Source of the DNA: Acidobacteriota bacterium
Lineage (GTDB): Bacteria > Acidobacteriota > Vicinamibacteria > Marinacidobacterales > SMYC01
Assembly (NCBI GenBank): GCA_004356105.1
Contig: SMYC01000097.1
Coordinates: 1-64,000 of the forward strand
Length of the DNA: 64,000 nucleotides
Direction of reading: 5' to 3'
Both the position numbers and the translations under genes were made by a program. Each line of letters opens with the position of its first letter. The first letter of the stretch is position 1. This document shows, in pieces, positions 23,491 through 32,753 of the stretch. The notes below the pieces were generated by a model that saw only the letters and a program-made list of their open reading frames with translations, was not told where the DNA came from and made no database searches.

Positions 23491-25280
23491 TGCGGCACCT
23501 GATTCTGATCACCGCTCTCGCGATGGGAGGTTGCAACATGCCGAGCGAGCCAGCGCCCTCCGACGCAACGACGGACGCGGATGTCGTCATCGTCGGCGCC
23601 GGGATCTCCGGCATTTCCGCTGCGCTCGAAGCGGCGCGTGGAGGCGCCTCCGTGCTCGTGGTGGACATGTGGTCCATTTTCGGTGGCCACGCGGTCATGT
23701 CGCATGGCGGGCTTTGCATCGTGGATACGCCCGTGCAGAAAGCCCAAGGCGTAAGCGATAGCGCCGAGCTCGCAGAGAGAGACTTTCTCACCTGGGGTGA
23801 AGACGCCGATGCGGAATGGGTGCGCTACTACACGGAAAACTCGCGCGAGCAGATCTATGACTGGGTCACGGAGATGGGTGTCGAGTTCTCCGGCGTGCTT
23901 CGGATCCCAGGTAACAGCGTCGCGCGCTTTCACGAGCCGATCGGCCGGGGCCTCGGCCTCGTCAGCCCGATTTATCGTCAGGCGGTGCTGAATCCCAACA
24001 TTCGCTTCGTGTGGAACTTCAAGGTCGACGGGCTCGTCACACGAGAAGGTCGGGTCGTGGGCGTGGACGGTGCCTATATGCGCGGCGGCGAGCGCGGAAG
24101 TTTCCGCGGCGATCTCGTCGTGCTCGCGACGGGGGGCTTTCAAAGCAATTTGGATATCGTTCGCGAGTACTGGCCTGAAGCCGTGCGCTTCCCGGAGAAG
24201 ATGCTCGCCGGCTCCGGTGTGAACTCGCACGGGTCCGGGCTCGCCATCGCGGAGCAAGCCGGCGCCGCGCTTCGTAACTTGGATTATCAGTGGAACTATG
24301 CGACTGGGCTTCCGGACCCTCGCTACCCGGGCGGATATCGCGGGCTGAACGCGAGCAACAACGCTTCTATTTGGGTGAACGCGACGGGCAAACGTTTTGT
24401 GAACGAGCGGGGAAGCACGAAGGAGAAGTTTCCCGCGCTCTTGGCGCAGAAGCCCGCGCGCTACTGGGCCATCTTTGACGAGACCAGTAAGCGGCAGTTC
24501 GCCATCACCGGCTCCGATTGGGCGGACTTCGACGTCATCGAGAAAGTCATCTTCGAGAATGACGAGCTGGTGCAATCGGCCGACAGCCTAGAGGCGCTGG
24601 CCGAAGCAGCGGGGCTGCCGCCGAGAGCCCTCGTCGATACCGTGACCCGCTACAACGAGATGATCGAGGATGGCAGCGATAACGACTTTGGCCGCTTCGG
24701 CAGCGACTCCCGAACGAGCCCGCCACGCATCGAGACGCCTCCTTTTTATGCGGTTACCTTCTTCCCGATTTCGCGCAAGAGCATGGGCGGCATCGCCATC
24801 GATATCGACACTCGCGTGCTCGATAAGAGCGGCAAACCGATCGCGGGGCTCCTCGCGGTGGGCGAGGCGACGGGCTTTGGCGGTATCAACGGAAAGGCTG
24901 GTCTCGAAGGAACGTTCCTCGGTCCGTCCATTGTCACCGGCCGCGTAGCGGGGCGCACGATCTTGACGGAGCTCGCTCGACTCCGCCAAGGCTCCGGCGA
25001 GGCGATGACGCCGAGCGTCGAGGCACAAAACCCAGGCCTTCCACCGGAGGCAGTGGCGGGCGAGGACTGCGCAACGTGTCACGATCTTCCGGGGCTCATC
25101 GAAGACCCTCGGCCAGGCTATACCCATTTCGAGAACGTCCACCGGGTCGTCCTCGAGCGGCAATATGACTGCGGCCGGTGCCACGGCGAGATGCTTCCGA
25201 TCGATCTCGACCGCCACGTGATCGACCGCGTGGCGCAGATCGAAAGCTGCAAGTCCTGCCACGTAGCCACCGAGCACTGA
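23490..25280 (+). CDS. Three-haem flavocytochrome lipoprotein (FAD fumarate-reductase/KstD fold)
   Basis: 596 residues from ATG 23490 (in the TGATG overlap with the GH3 gene). Lipobox MGGC near residue 11. FAD domain: VVIVGAGISGISAALEAARGG (dinucleotide fold, about 31-51), GGHAVMSHGG, and the C-terminal FAD strand GLLAVGEATGFGGINGKAGLEG, as in fumarate reductase and 3-ketosteroid dehydrogenase flavoproteins. The last 75 residues carry three haem c sites: CATCH (527-531), CGRCH (561-565), CKSCH (587-591). The haem domain is C-terminal, the reverse of the N-terminal cytochrome of Shewanella flavocytochrome c3. Probably a periplasmic electron-accepting or -donating reductase of an unsaturated acid or quinone-like compound. 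Confidence 0.85.
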   Translation: MRHLILITALAMGGCNMPSEPAPSDATTDADVVIVGAGISGISAALEAARGGASVLVVDMWSIFGGHAVMSHGGLCIVDTPVQKAQGVSDSAELAERDFLTWGEDADAEWVRYYTENSREQIYDWVTEMGVEFSGVLRIPGNSVARFHEPIGRGLGLVSPIYRQAVLNPNIRFVWNFKVDGLVTREGRVVGVDGAYMRGGERGSFRGDLVVLATGGFQSNLDIVREYWPEAVRFPEKMLAGSGVNSHGSGLAIAEQAGAALRNLDYQWNYATGLPDPRYPGGYRGLNASNNASIWVNATGKRFVNERGSTKEKFPALLAQKPARYWAIFDETSKRQFAITGSDWADFDVIEKVIFENDELVQSADSLEALAEAAGLPPRALVDTVTRYNEMIEDGSDNDFGRFGSDSRTSPPRIETPPFYAVTFFPISRKSMGGIAIDIDTRVLDKSGKPIAGLLAVGEATGFGGINGKAGLEGTFLGPSIVTGRVAGRTILTELARLRQGSGEAMTPSVEAQNPGLPPEAVAGEDCATCHDLPGLIEDPRPGYTHFENVHRVVLERQYDCGRCHGEMLPIDLDRHVIDRVAQIESCKSCHVATEH

Positions 25281-25367
25281 ATGGTAGCGTCCCTCTACGG
25301 GGTTCGCTACACTTCAAGTAGCTTTAATTTCGCAGCCAGTTGAAAAATCGGCCATCTTGGAGGCCTT

Positions 25368-28184
25368 TTGTCCCTCGCCCTCTGCGTGATCTTCTTTCTT
25401 TCGGGCGCCTCGGCGCTCTTGTTCGAAACGCTCTGGTTTCGCCTTGCCGGTCTGACGTTCGGCAATAGTCTCTGGGCCTCGAGTCTCGTCCTCGCGGCTT
25501 TCATGGGTGGGCTCGGACTAGGAAACCTCCTGGCGTTGCGCTACGGCCCACGTCTCAAAAAACCTCTCGTCGTTTATGCAATGCTCGAGGTTGTTATTGG
25601 GCTCGTCGGCTTTTTACTCGTCCTCGTCTTCCCACTCCTCACACCCGCGCTCGTCCCGATCTTTCGGCCTTTTCTCGATTCACCCGTGGTGCTTCAGTTC
25701 TTGAGGCTCGTAATCGCCTTTGCTCTTTTGCTGATTCCCGCCACGGCGATGGGTATGACGCTGCCGCTTCTCGTGAAGACGCTCTCGGTGCGTGACGAGA
25801 ATTTCGGCCGTGTGCTGGGACGGCTCTACGGTTTCAACACACTCGGCGCCGTTGCCGGAGCGCTCTCCGGAGAGCTTTTGTTCATTGGAATGTTGGGTCT
25901 GCGGGGTACAGGTCTCGTGGCAGCGCTTCTCAACATTGTTGCCGCGGCGGCGAGTTTGGCGCTCGCCCGTGTGATCGTTTCTAAAGACGAGACTCCCGAT
26001 AGCACGAGCGTGAAGCTAACGCCCGCCGTGCTGTCGCTCCTCGGAGCGGCCCTGTTGTCTGGAGCGCTCCTGCTCGGTCTCGAGGTGGTCTGGTTCCGCT
26101 TTCTTCAACTCTTCGTGCTTGGGAGCAGCTTGATCTTCAGCGTGATGTTAGCGGTCGTTCTGCTCGGTATCGCTCTCGGCGGGCTCTTCGCCTCCGTTTG
26201 GTTGGGGCGCCGTCCGGGCGACTATCGCCACGCTCGGCTCGTCGCGCTCGCCGCGTCGATGCTCACCGTGTTCACCTACATCCTTTTCGACGATGGGTTC
26301 GGCTTTTACGGGCCGTCTCCGGTGAAGCCGGTTCCCGATGCGCCCACGGCGTTTTACATCACGCTCGGCTTGTGCGGGCCCGTGAGCTTTTTGTCCGGCA
26401 TCCTCTTTACGTTTCTCGGACGAGCGCTCGGTGAAGAGCTCGGAAACGACACGAAGGCGACCGCCGTGCTCACGCTCGCCAACACGACTGGGGCTATGCT
26501 CGGCTCGCTAGCCGCGGGTTTCGTATTGATCCCGACCGTCGGCGTGGAGTGGGCGATTTTTCTGATGGGCGCCGCTTATCTCGGCGTCGCTTTCGCGAGC
26601 GGCGGTGCGGGCGTGAGCGAGAAGGCCCGCGCGCCCGAAGAGATTCTTGCGCTGCGCATCGTGGTCGGCGCGGCGTTCTTGCTCTTCCTTTTCTTTCCTT
26701 TTGGCTTGATGCGGAACCACTACATCCCGATGGCGACGCGGCTCCATCGGCTCGACGGCTCCAAGATCGTTGCGATGCGAGAAGGACCTACGGAAACGGC
26801 TATCTATTTGCGCAGTGATCTGTGGGAGCTTCCGCGTCAGTTCCGGCTCATCACAAACGGGTTCTCGATGTCCGGCAGCGGTCCTCGCTCCGAACGCTAT
26901 ATGAAGTTATTTGCCTATTGGCCCGCGGCGTTGCACCCAGAGCCCAAGAGCGCGCTCCTCATCAGCTACGGCGTGGGTATCACGGCTAAAGCATTAACCG
27001 AGATCGAAGTGCTCGAGTCGATCGACATCGTGGACATCTCGAAAACGGTGCTCGACCTCAATCGAGAAGTCGGCATGTTCGCGGAGCATCCGCTCGACGA
27101 CGCTCGTGTCCGGGTCCATATCGAAGACGGACGCTTTTTCCTTCAAGCGACGGGGGAGCGCTACGACATCATTACGGCCGAGCCTCCGCCGCCCAAGAAC
27201 GCAGGGATCGTCAATCTTTACACGCGTGAGTACTTTCAGCTGCTGCACGACCGTCTGAGCGAGGGTGGGCTAGCGACCTATTGGCTACCGGTCTATCAGA
27301 TGACGCTCGGCGAGGCGAAAGCCATCAGCAAAGCTTTTTGTGCGGCCTTTACGGACTGCTCGCTTTGGACCGGAGCCGGTACCGAGTGGATGCTGGCGGG
27401 AAGCCGCGGAGGGATGCAGCCCATCTCGGATGAGCAGTTTGGGCGGCTCTGGAAATATCCACCGAGCCGCGACGGGCTGGTTGCGATTGGTGTCGAGAAT
27501 CGCGAGCAGCTCGGAGCGCTTTTTCTCGGCGACGCCTCCTTTTTGCAAGAATGGGTCGGCGACGTAGACATGCTCGAGGACAACTACCCGCACCGCATCT
27601 CATCGAGGGTGACGCATTACACCGAAGGGTCTCCCACGATTCAAGAATATTTGCGTGTCATGAACCCGCGCGGCTCGGCCGAACGCTTTTACGCGAGCAC
27701 GTGGATCGAAGAGCACTGGCCTCGTGGTTATCGAGAGCGGACGCGTGATTATTTCCGATATCAAGACGCGCTGAACCGCCACTTCATGAGTCTTCCCACG
27801 ACGCTCGTCGATCTCGACACTACGCTCGTCGAGTCGTCGCTCTCCGCCTTGCCCCTATTCCTCCTGAACGCGAGCGCTCGTGATGCTTCGCTCGCCGAAC
27901 AGGCAGCCAAGGCGGGGACGATCGACCCGAATGTCGACTATTTCCGAGCCGCCCGAGCGATTTCGGAGCGACGCTATGATGAAGCCGTCGCACATCTCGA
28001 TCGCGCCGTGAGACTCGACAGCGCCGCCATCGAGCTCCAGCAATATCGCATCTTCGCGTCGATGCTTGCGGGCGACGAGGACGCGGCGCGTCAAGCGGGT
28101 GAGGACTTGCGTTTGCGGGTGCCCGCCGGGAGCGGCCTAGCGGGTTTCTGGGAATGGTTCGGCGGCCGCGAATCCGTCGACTGA
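25368..28184 (+). CDS. Fused membrane-transporter-like/spermidine-synthase-like protein
   Basis: 938 residues. TTG start at 25368 is supported by GGAGG (25359-25363) and the immediate first helix (CVIFFLSGASALLFETLW, a typical opening for this family). About 12 membrane helices occupy residues 1-445. Residues about 480-730 resemble spermidine synthase: SYGVGITAKAL in place of GGGDG, VDISKTVLDLNREV, and HIEDGRFFL. The amine-binding Asp motif is replaced by AEPPPPKNAGIVNLYT, so polyamine synthesis is doubtful; an aminopropyl- or methyl-type transfer on a membrane or secreted substrate is more likely. The C-terminal 120 residues are helical and TPR-like. No operon partner; a PilZ gene converges three bases downstream. 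Confidence 0.8.
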   Translation: MSLALCVIFFLSGASALLFETLWFRLAGLTFGNSLWASSLVLAAFMGGLGLGNLLALRYGPRLKKPLVVYAMLEVVIGLVGFLLVLVFPLLTPALVPIFRPFLDSPVVLQFLRLVIAFALLLIPATAMGMTLPLLVKTLSVRDENFGRVLGRLYGFNTLGAVAGALSGELLFIGMLGLRGTGLVAALLNIVAAAASLALARVIVSKDETPDSTSVKLTPAVLSLLGAALLSGALLLGLEVVWFRFLQLFVLGSSLIFSVMLAVVLLGIALGGLFASVWLGRRPGDYRHARLVALAASMLTVFTYILFDDGFGFYGPSPVKPVPDAPTAFYITLGLCGPVSFLSGILFTFLGRALGEELGNDTKATAVLTLANTTGAMLGSLAAGFVLIPTVGVEWAIFLMGAAYLGVAFASGGAGVSEKARAPEEILALRIVVGAAFLLFLFFPFGLMRNHYIPMATRLHRLDGSKIVAMREGPTETAIYLRSDLWELPRQFRLITNGFSMSGSGPRSERYMKLFAYWPAALHPEPKSALLISYGVGITAKALTEIEVLESIDIVDISKTVLDLNREVGMFAEHPLDDARVRVHIEDGRFFLQATGERYDIITAEPPPPKNAGIVNLYTREYFQLLHDRLSEGGLATYWLPVYQMTLGEAKAISKAFCAAFTDCSLWTGAGTEWMLAGSRGGMQPISDEQFGRLWKYPPSRDGLVAIGVENREQLGALFLGDASFLQEWVGDVDMLEDNYPHRISSRVTHYTEGSPTIQEYLRVMNPRGSAERFYASTWIEEHWPRGYRERTRDYFRYQDALNRHFMSLPTTLVDLDTTLVESSLSALPLFLLNASARDASLAEQAAKAGTIDPNVDYFRAARAISERRYDEAVAHLDRAVRLDSAAIELQQYRIFASMLAGDEDAARQAGEDLRLRVPAGSGLAGFWEWFGGRESVD

Positions 28185-28187
28185 GAT

Positions 28188-28559
28188 TCAGTGCTCCGTT
28201 GGTTGGCCGAACTGTCCTGAATCGAGAATGCGCTTGAGGTCGTCGAGATGTGCGGCGTTGATCTTGTCGAACTCGAGTCCGTGGGGGATTTCGATCGACA
28301 TCGCAGTCTCGGCGTGGCACGACTCACTCCAGACAATCGTCGCAAGGGCCTCGAGAATTTCGTCGCCAAAAAAACTCATGCGGAACTCGTAGCTCTTACC
28401 GGGTCGTAAGACTGTATTGGTCATGATGCAGGCGCCGATCTCGGAGAGATTGCGCACGATGCCATAGGCGATCGGCGCGTTGTCTTCGAGGAAAGCGACG
28501 GTAACGGAACTGGTGGGGACGGCCCGACCCGTCCGTCTGCCTACGAAATCGTTGTCCAC
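28188..28559 (-). CDS. PilZ-domain protein (cyclic di-GMP receptor)
   Basis: 123 residues from GTG 28559. The c-di-GMP-binding signature is present: GRRTGRAVP (R-x3-R type, about 7-15) and IVRNLSEIGACI in place of D/NxSxxG (about 35-46). The domain fills the whole protein, so it would act as an adaptor. A GGDEF protein, the enzyme that makes c-di-GMP, is encoded at 62-63 kb. Ends three bases from the convergent membrane protein gene. Confidence 0.8.
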   Translation of the reverse strand: MDNDFVGRRTGRAVPTSSVTVAFLEDNAPIAYGIVRNLSEIGACIMTNTVLRPGKSYEFRMSFFGDEILEALATIVWSESCHAETAMSIEIPHGLEFDKINAAHLDDLKRILDSGQFGQPTEH

Positions 28560-28742
28560 AGCGCGCAGCTCACTCCATTTGGCACCATGGCGAAGACGAA
28601 GCCAGCACAGGCTTCGAATTCGTGAAAAATCTTCAATGTGAGACGGAACGACAATAGGAACAAGGGTAATTTAGTGTAAAGTCTGAAGGAATGCAAGCGT
28701 GGCGTTGAGTGAAACGTCGCAAGAGCGAAAGGAGTAAAGCAG

Positions 28743-29924
28743 ATGACAGTGAAACGGCCGGCCGCTCCCATGAGAACGCTAATGGGACCAGGCCCGCTCG
28801 ACATCCATCCCAACGTTTACCGCGCCCTCGCCTCCCCGGTTATCGGCCATCTCGACCCCGCTTATATCGAGGTGCTCGACCAGATTCGGGAACGTCTCCG
28901 CATGGTGTTCCAAACGGAAAACCACTTGACCCAAGCCTCGCCCGGGACGGGGACCTCGGGAATGGAGATGTGTGTCGCGAACATGTTGGAGCCCGGAGAT
29001 CGCGTTCTTTGTTGCGTCCACGGTTATTTCGGCGCTCGCATCCGTCAGATGGCGGAGCGACAAGACGCCGCAGTCACCGTTCTCGAAAGCGAATGGGGTA
29101 TGCCTGACGATCCCGCGCGCATCGAAGCGGCGCTCAAAGATGGCGGCTACAAGGTCATCACGCTGGTGCATGCGGAGACTTCCACGGGAGTGCTGCAACC
29201 GATGGACGATGTCGTCCGTCTGGCAAAGTCGTATGGCGTCAAGATCCTTCTCGATACAGTTACGTCGCTCGGCGGCGTCGACGTCAAGATCGACGAGTGG
29301 GGCATCGACGCGGCCTATAGCTGCTCGCAGAAATGCATCGGCTCGCCGCCCGGCCTGGCGCCCATCACTTTCAGCGAACGCGCCGTCGAAGCCATGAAGC
29401 AGCGCAGCCACCCCGTGCGTGCCTGGTACCTCGACGCCCAGCTTCTCGATGAGTACTGGACGGGACACAAGTACCACCACACGAGCTCGAGCACGTTGAA
29501 TTACGGTCTTCTCGAAGCGCTCAACTTGATCGAAGAAGAAGGGCTTTCGAATCGCATCGATCGGCATCTACGCAACCATCGGGCTCTCGTGGCTGGTATC
29601 GAAGCGATGGGCCTCGAGATGTTCGTCGCGCCCGAATATCGATTGCCTTCACTCAATACGGTGCGGGTGCCCGAGGGTATCGACGACGCGAAGGTCCGCG
29701 GCTACTTGCTCGAGACGTTCAATCTCGAGATTGGCGGAGGGCTCGGCGCCATCGCCGGAAAGGTGTGGCGCGTCGGGCTCATGGGCTATGCGTCTTCACC
29801 CGAGCGGATTCTTTTCTTCATGTCGTGCCTCAGCCACTCGCTGGCGGCACAAGGCCACGCGACCGATCTAAAGTCGGGACTGGCCGCGGCAATGGACACG
29901 CACGAAAAAAACCGCTTGCCGTGA
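28743..29924 (+). CDS. Alanine-glyoxylate/serine-glyoxylate aminotransferase family protein
   Basis: 393 residues, PLP fold type I, class V. AAAGGAG (28729-28735) supports ATG 28743. GPGPLDIHPNVYRAL opens the family; GTGTSGMEM binds the cofactor phosphate; HAETSTGVLQP and LLDTVTSLGG (Asp pairing with the pyridine N) follow; Lys at about 199 in SCSQKCIGSPPG is the Schiff-base lysine. It transfers the amino group of alanine, serine or phospho-donors to glyoxylate to make glycine. The sequence resembles the AGXT branch closely (SSTLNYGLLEAL and GGGLGAIAGKVWRVGLMG). Separated from the convergent transporter by a strong hairpin. Confidence 0.9.
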   Translation: MTVKRPAAPMRTLMGPGPLDIHPNVYRALASPVIGHLDPAYIEVLDQIRERLRMVFQTENHLTQASPGTGTSGMEMCVANMLEPGDRVLCCVHGYFGARIRQMAERQDAAVTVLESEWGMPDDPARIEAALKDGGYKVITLVHAETSTGVLQPMDDVVRLAKSYGVKILLDTVTSLGGVDVKIDEWGIDAAYSCSQKCIGSPPGLAPITFSERAVEAMKQRSHPVRAWYLDAQLLDEYWTGHKYHHTSSSTLNYGLLEALNLIEEEGLSNRIDRHLRNHRALVAGIEAMGLEMFVAPEYRLPSLNTVRVPEGIDDAKVRGYLLETFNLEIGGGLGAIAGKVWRVGLMGYASSPERILFFMSCLSHSLAAQGHATDLKSGLAAAMDTHEKNRLP

Positions 29925-29934
29925 GCTGGCTTTT

Positions 29935-29961
29935 CCACCACGGGGCCGTGCCCCGTGGTGG
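29935..29961. terminator. GC-rich hairpin between convergent genes
   Basis: CCACCACGGGGC and its exact complement (12 base pairs, loop CGT) fill the 41-base gap between the aminotransferase stop (29924) and the transporter stop (29966). There is no U tract on the plus side and only TTTT flanking on the left, so it may work as a bidirectional terminator or as a 3'-end stabilising hairpin. Confidence 0.6.
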
Positions 29962-29965
29962 AGGC

Positions 29966-31444
29966 TCAGCTGCCGAACAGCTCAATCCCGAAAATCCGCG
30001 CCGCGATGAGGATTACCGTCATTCCGGTGAAAATCACGAGGCTTGCCCATCCAAACCACGTATCGAAGGTGTTGGGATAGAAGCGGCGGTCCTGTTTCGG
30101 GATGACGGTGAAGCAATAATAAAGATTCAACCCAAAGATAATCGGGGCTACGAAAAAAGCGAGCGCCGACGCGATGAGCACCAGCCACACCGGGCGGCCG
30201 ACGCCGGCGATGATGGCGACCGATGCGATGAGGGAGTAGAACATCGTGATGCGATAGATATTGAACTCCGAGTACCACTTGCTGCGGTGCTCGTCCGTCA
30301 AGTCATCGTGAGCGATGCCGGAGAGCGCCGCGGTTTTTCGGAAGAGATTCCGGCAACAGGCCCCGACGACTCTAGGCCAACCGTCAAAATAGTTGAACGC
30401 CGTCGAAAAGGTCGCAGCGAAAGCACCGGCGAGAAACACGATCATCATCCACGAACCGACGCTCTTTGTAAATATCTGCGCAATCTGTCCGATGACGGCG
30501 CGCCCCTCGACTTCGCTCGGATAGATCCACACTGCCGCGAGCGCGAGAAAGATCGTCGCGATGACGAAGGAAATGATGTATCCGACGCGAAAGTCCCAGA
30601 GGCCTATGCGAAACCACCGCTGGCAATATTCGAGGGCATGGGGCGGGAGCTTGGATGTGTCGACCGAAAGATCTTCTTTGCTCGAGCTGAAAGGGTCGAA
30701 CCTCGCCACGAGGCCGCGATGCTCGAGGTGGTCGCGAATACGCCCCATACCAGCCTTCTTGGCTTTGCCCCATTCCGAAGCTTGGAGGGAGACATCCATT
30801 CCCGTGGGAAGCAGTCCTAGAAAAGCAGCCAGTATGAGCCACGATCCTTCGGGCGTCTCGAAGATGAAAAAATGCGCCATCCCGGAAAGGGGGGCCGGCG
30901 AGCGTAGAAAAACAGCCACGGTCGAAAGCAGCAAAATGCCCGCACAGATCTTTGTCACGAGCTCCACGAGGCTGTAGCGTCCGCTCAAGATGAGAACTAC
31001 GCTGAGGACGCCGATGACGAGGGCGAAGATATAAGCGTCGACATCGACACCGAAGTAGTACAGTGAAAAGAAGTAGGCGACCGCCGCAGCCGCCGTGAGG
31101 CGTCCCGCTTGGCCGAGAGCGGCTTGCAGAATCGTCGTGATGAGCACGTACCAAACCGGCCACTTGTGCCACGCCGTGGAATAAGCGTCGAGCATGCTGC
31201 GGCCCGTGGCGTTCGTAAAGCGAAACGCCATCTCGAAACCGTAATACTTGAAGATATAGGCGACCGGGATGGCCCACAGGAGCGCGAACTCGAACCGGCC
31301 GCCCGCCACCGGCGCGGTAACGAGATGACTGGTACCGATGCCGGTCATCATCAAGATCAATCCGGGGCCGAACTGCCGAGCAAGCCCGACCGGGGTCATC
31401 TCGGGAAGGGGAAGAGATTCTAGAACGTCGTCCTTGTCGGTCAT
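29966..31444 (-). CDS. Nramp-related membrane transporter lacking the DPGN metal motif
   Basis: 492 residues, about 11 membrane helices. GPGLILMMTGIGTSHLVTAP then AGGRFEFALLWAI aligns with the first helix of Nramp Mn/Fe transporters (GPGxxxxxGxxDPGN...AGGxFGYxLLW), but DPGN is replaced by GTSH, and the helix-6 MPH segment by LPTGMDVSLQASEW. Without the Asp and Met ligands it should not move Mn2+ like NRAMP; Mg2+-type relatives, other cations or organic substrates are options. A loop (EHRGLVARFDPFSSSKEDLS, about 245-264) is longer than usual. The gene converges on the aminotransferase; nothing else links them. The 173-base upstream region contains an inverted repeat near ilvE. Confidence 0.7.
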   Translation of the reverse strand: MTDKDDVLESLPLPEMTPVGLARQFGPGLILMMTGIGTSHLVTAPVAGGRFEFALLWAIPVAYIFKYYGFEMAFRFTNATGRSMLDAYSTAWHKWPVWYVLITTILQAALGQAGRLTAAAAVAYFFSLYYFGVDVDAYIFALVIGVLSVVLILSGRYSLVELVTKICAGILLLSTVAVFLRSPAPLSGMAHFFIFETPEGSWLILAAFLGLLPTGMDVSLQASEWGKAKKAGMGRIRDHLEHRGLVARFDPFSSSKEDLSVDTSKLPPHALEYCQRWFRIGLWDFRVGYIISFVIATIFLALAAVWIYPSEVEGRAVIGQIAQIFTKSVGSWMMIVFLAGAFAATFSTAFNYFDGWPRVVGACCRNLFRKTAALSGIAHDDLTDEHRSKWYSEFNIYRITMFYSLIASVAIIAGVGRPVWLVLIASALAFFVAPIIFGLNLYYCFTVIPKQDRRFYPNTFDTWFGWASLVIFTGMTVILIAARIFGIELFGS

Positions 31445-31540
31445 CGTATGTAGCGCCTACTCGTAAATCTCACAAAAGGGGACATTTATATAGGGAATCG
31501 AACGGCGGTGCAACGTGCATCTGCTTTGTCCATTAAAACG

Positions 31541-31588
31541 CGTTACAATAGTTCGACGCGGCGACGCTACGTCCAACACATTGTAACG
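31541..31588. promoter_or_regulatory. Spaced inverted repeat upstream of ilvE
   Basis: CGTTACAAT (31541-31549) and ATTGTAACG (31580-31588) are exact complements separated by 30 bases, ending 29 bases before the first ATG of ilvE. They could be paired half sites for a regulator or the base of a leader hairpin. No known amino-acid riboswitch or attenuator peptide is recognisable. Confidence 0.35.
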
Positions 31589-31617
31589 AAACAATTTAGC
31601 AGTCGAGGCAAAGAAAG

Positions 31618-32682
31618 ATGATGATGGTTGGCGAAATCAAAGTCACCCGAACGAAGGCCTCACGTATAGCCGAGGTCGACTTCGACAACATTCCTTTTGG
31701 CCGCGTGTTCAGCGATCACATGCTCGTGGCCGACTACAGCGATGGCGCGTGGCAGTCGCCGGAGATCGTGCCTTACGGCAAGCTGCAATTAGCACCGGCC
31801 ATGCCGACGCTCCATTACGGCCAGGCCATTTTCGAAGGCATGAAAGCCTATAGAAATGCTGACGGTAAGCCGGTCTTGTTTCGCGCTCGCGACAATTTCG
31901 CCCGCATGAACCGCTCGGCGGAGCGTATGGTGATGCCGCCGATCCCAGAAGGGATCTTTCTCGACGGCATCAAGGAGCTCGTACGCCTCGACGTGAATTG
32001 GATTCCGAACCAGAAAGACAGCTCGCTCTACTTGCGCCCTCTCATGTTCGCGAGCGACGACTATATCGGCGTGAAACCGTCGGACACTTACAAGTTCGTC
32101 ATCTTTACCTGTCCGGTCGGGAAGTATTACTCCGAGCCTGTCAAGCTTTGGGTGACGCGCGAATACGTTCGGGCAGCCCAGGGCGGCGTCGGCGAAGCCA
32201 AGACGGCGGGCAACTATGCCGCAAGCTACTACGCGGCGAAACAAGCGCAGGACCGTGGCTATGACAACGTTCTTTGGCTCGATGGACAGGATCACCGCTA
32301 CATCGAAGAATGCGGCACGATGAATATGTTCTTCGTCATCGACGGCGTCGCGGTAACGCCCGAGTTGTCGGGAACGATTCTTCACGGCATCACGCGCGAC
32401 AGCGCGATCACGCTCTTGAAGGACATGAATGTCGAGGTCCAAGAGCGACGTGTTTCCATCGAGGAGATCACTGAAGCGCACGAAGCTGGCAAGCTCGACG
32501 AAGCGTTCGGTGCCGGCACAGCGGCGACGATCTCTCCCGTCATCGAGATTGGTAGTGAAGAAGGTGTCCTTCAGTTGAAGCCGGATGCCGAGCGTAAAAT
32601 CGGCCCGGCTCTTTTGAAGCAGCTCACGGACATCCGTCGCGGTTTGGCCGACGATGTTCATGGATGGATTGAGCTCGTTTGA
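31618..32682 (+). CDS. ilvE: Branched-chain amino acid aminotransferase
   Basis: 354 residues, PLP fold type IV, the long (eukaryote-like or type II) IlvE form. Recognisable segments: HYGQAIFEGMKAYR (about 63-76), SLYLRPLMFASD, GGVGEAKTAGNYAASYYAA with the Schiff-base Lys, YIEECGTMNMFFV and GTAATISPV. Catalyses the last step of Val, Leu and Ile synthesis or the first step of their breakdown. The start is ambiguous among three successive ATGs (31618, 31621, 31624) following an AAAGAAAG stretch. LeuACD genes lie 11 kb downstream. Confidence 0.93.
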   Translation: MMMVGEIKVTRTKASRIAEVDFDNIPFGRVFSDHMLVADYSDGAWQSPEIVPYGKLQLAPAMPTLHYGQAIFEGMKAYRNADGKPVLFRARDNFARMNRSAERMVMPPIPEGIFLDGIKELVRLDVNWIPNQKDSSLYLRPLMFASDDYIGVKPSDTYKFVIFTCPVGKYYSEPVKLWVTREYVRAAQGGVGEAKTAGNYAASYYAAKQAQDRGYDNVLWLDGQDHRYIEECGTMNMFFVIDGVAVTPELSGTILHGITRDSAITLLKDMNVEVQERRVSIEEITEAHEAGKLDEAFGAGTAATISPVIEIGSEEGVLQLKPDAERKIGPALLKQLTDIRRGLADDVHGWIELV

Positions 32683-32753
32683 TATCCTCCTTGAATTGAA
32701 CTGTAGTTCGTGGCGCTACCTGCTTCCTGCTTCCTGCTACCAAGGCGGCGTTG

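Noticed and set aside
32721-32740. TGCTTCCTGCTTCCTGC direct repeat before namZ
   Set aside because: Very short tandem with no further copies; no evidence for a repeat element or CRISPR.
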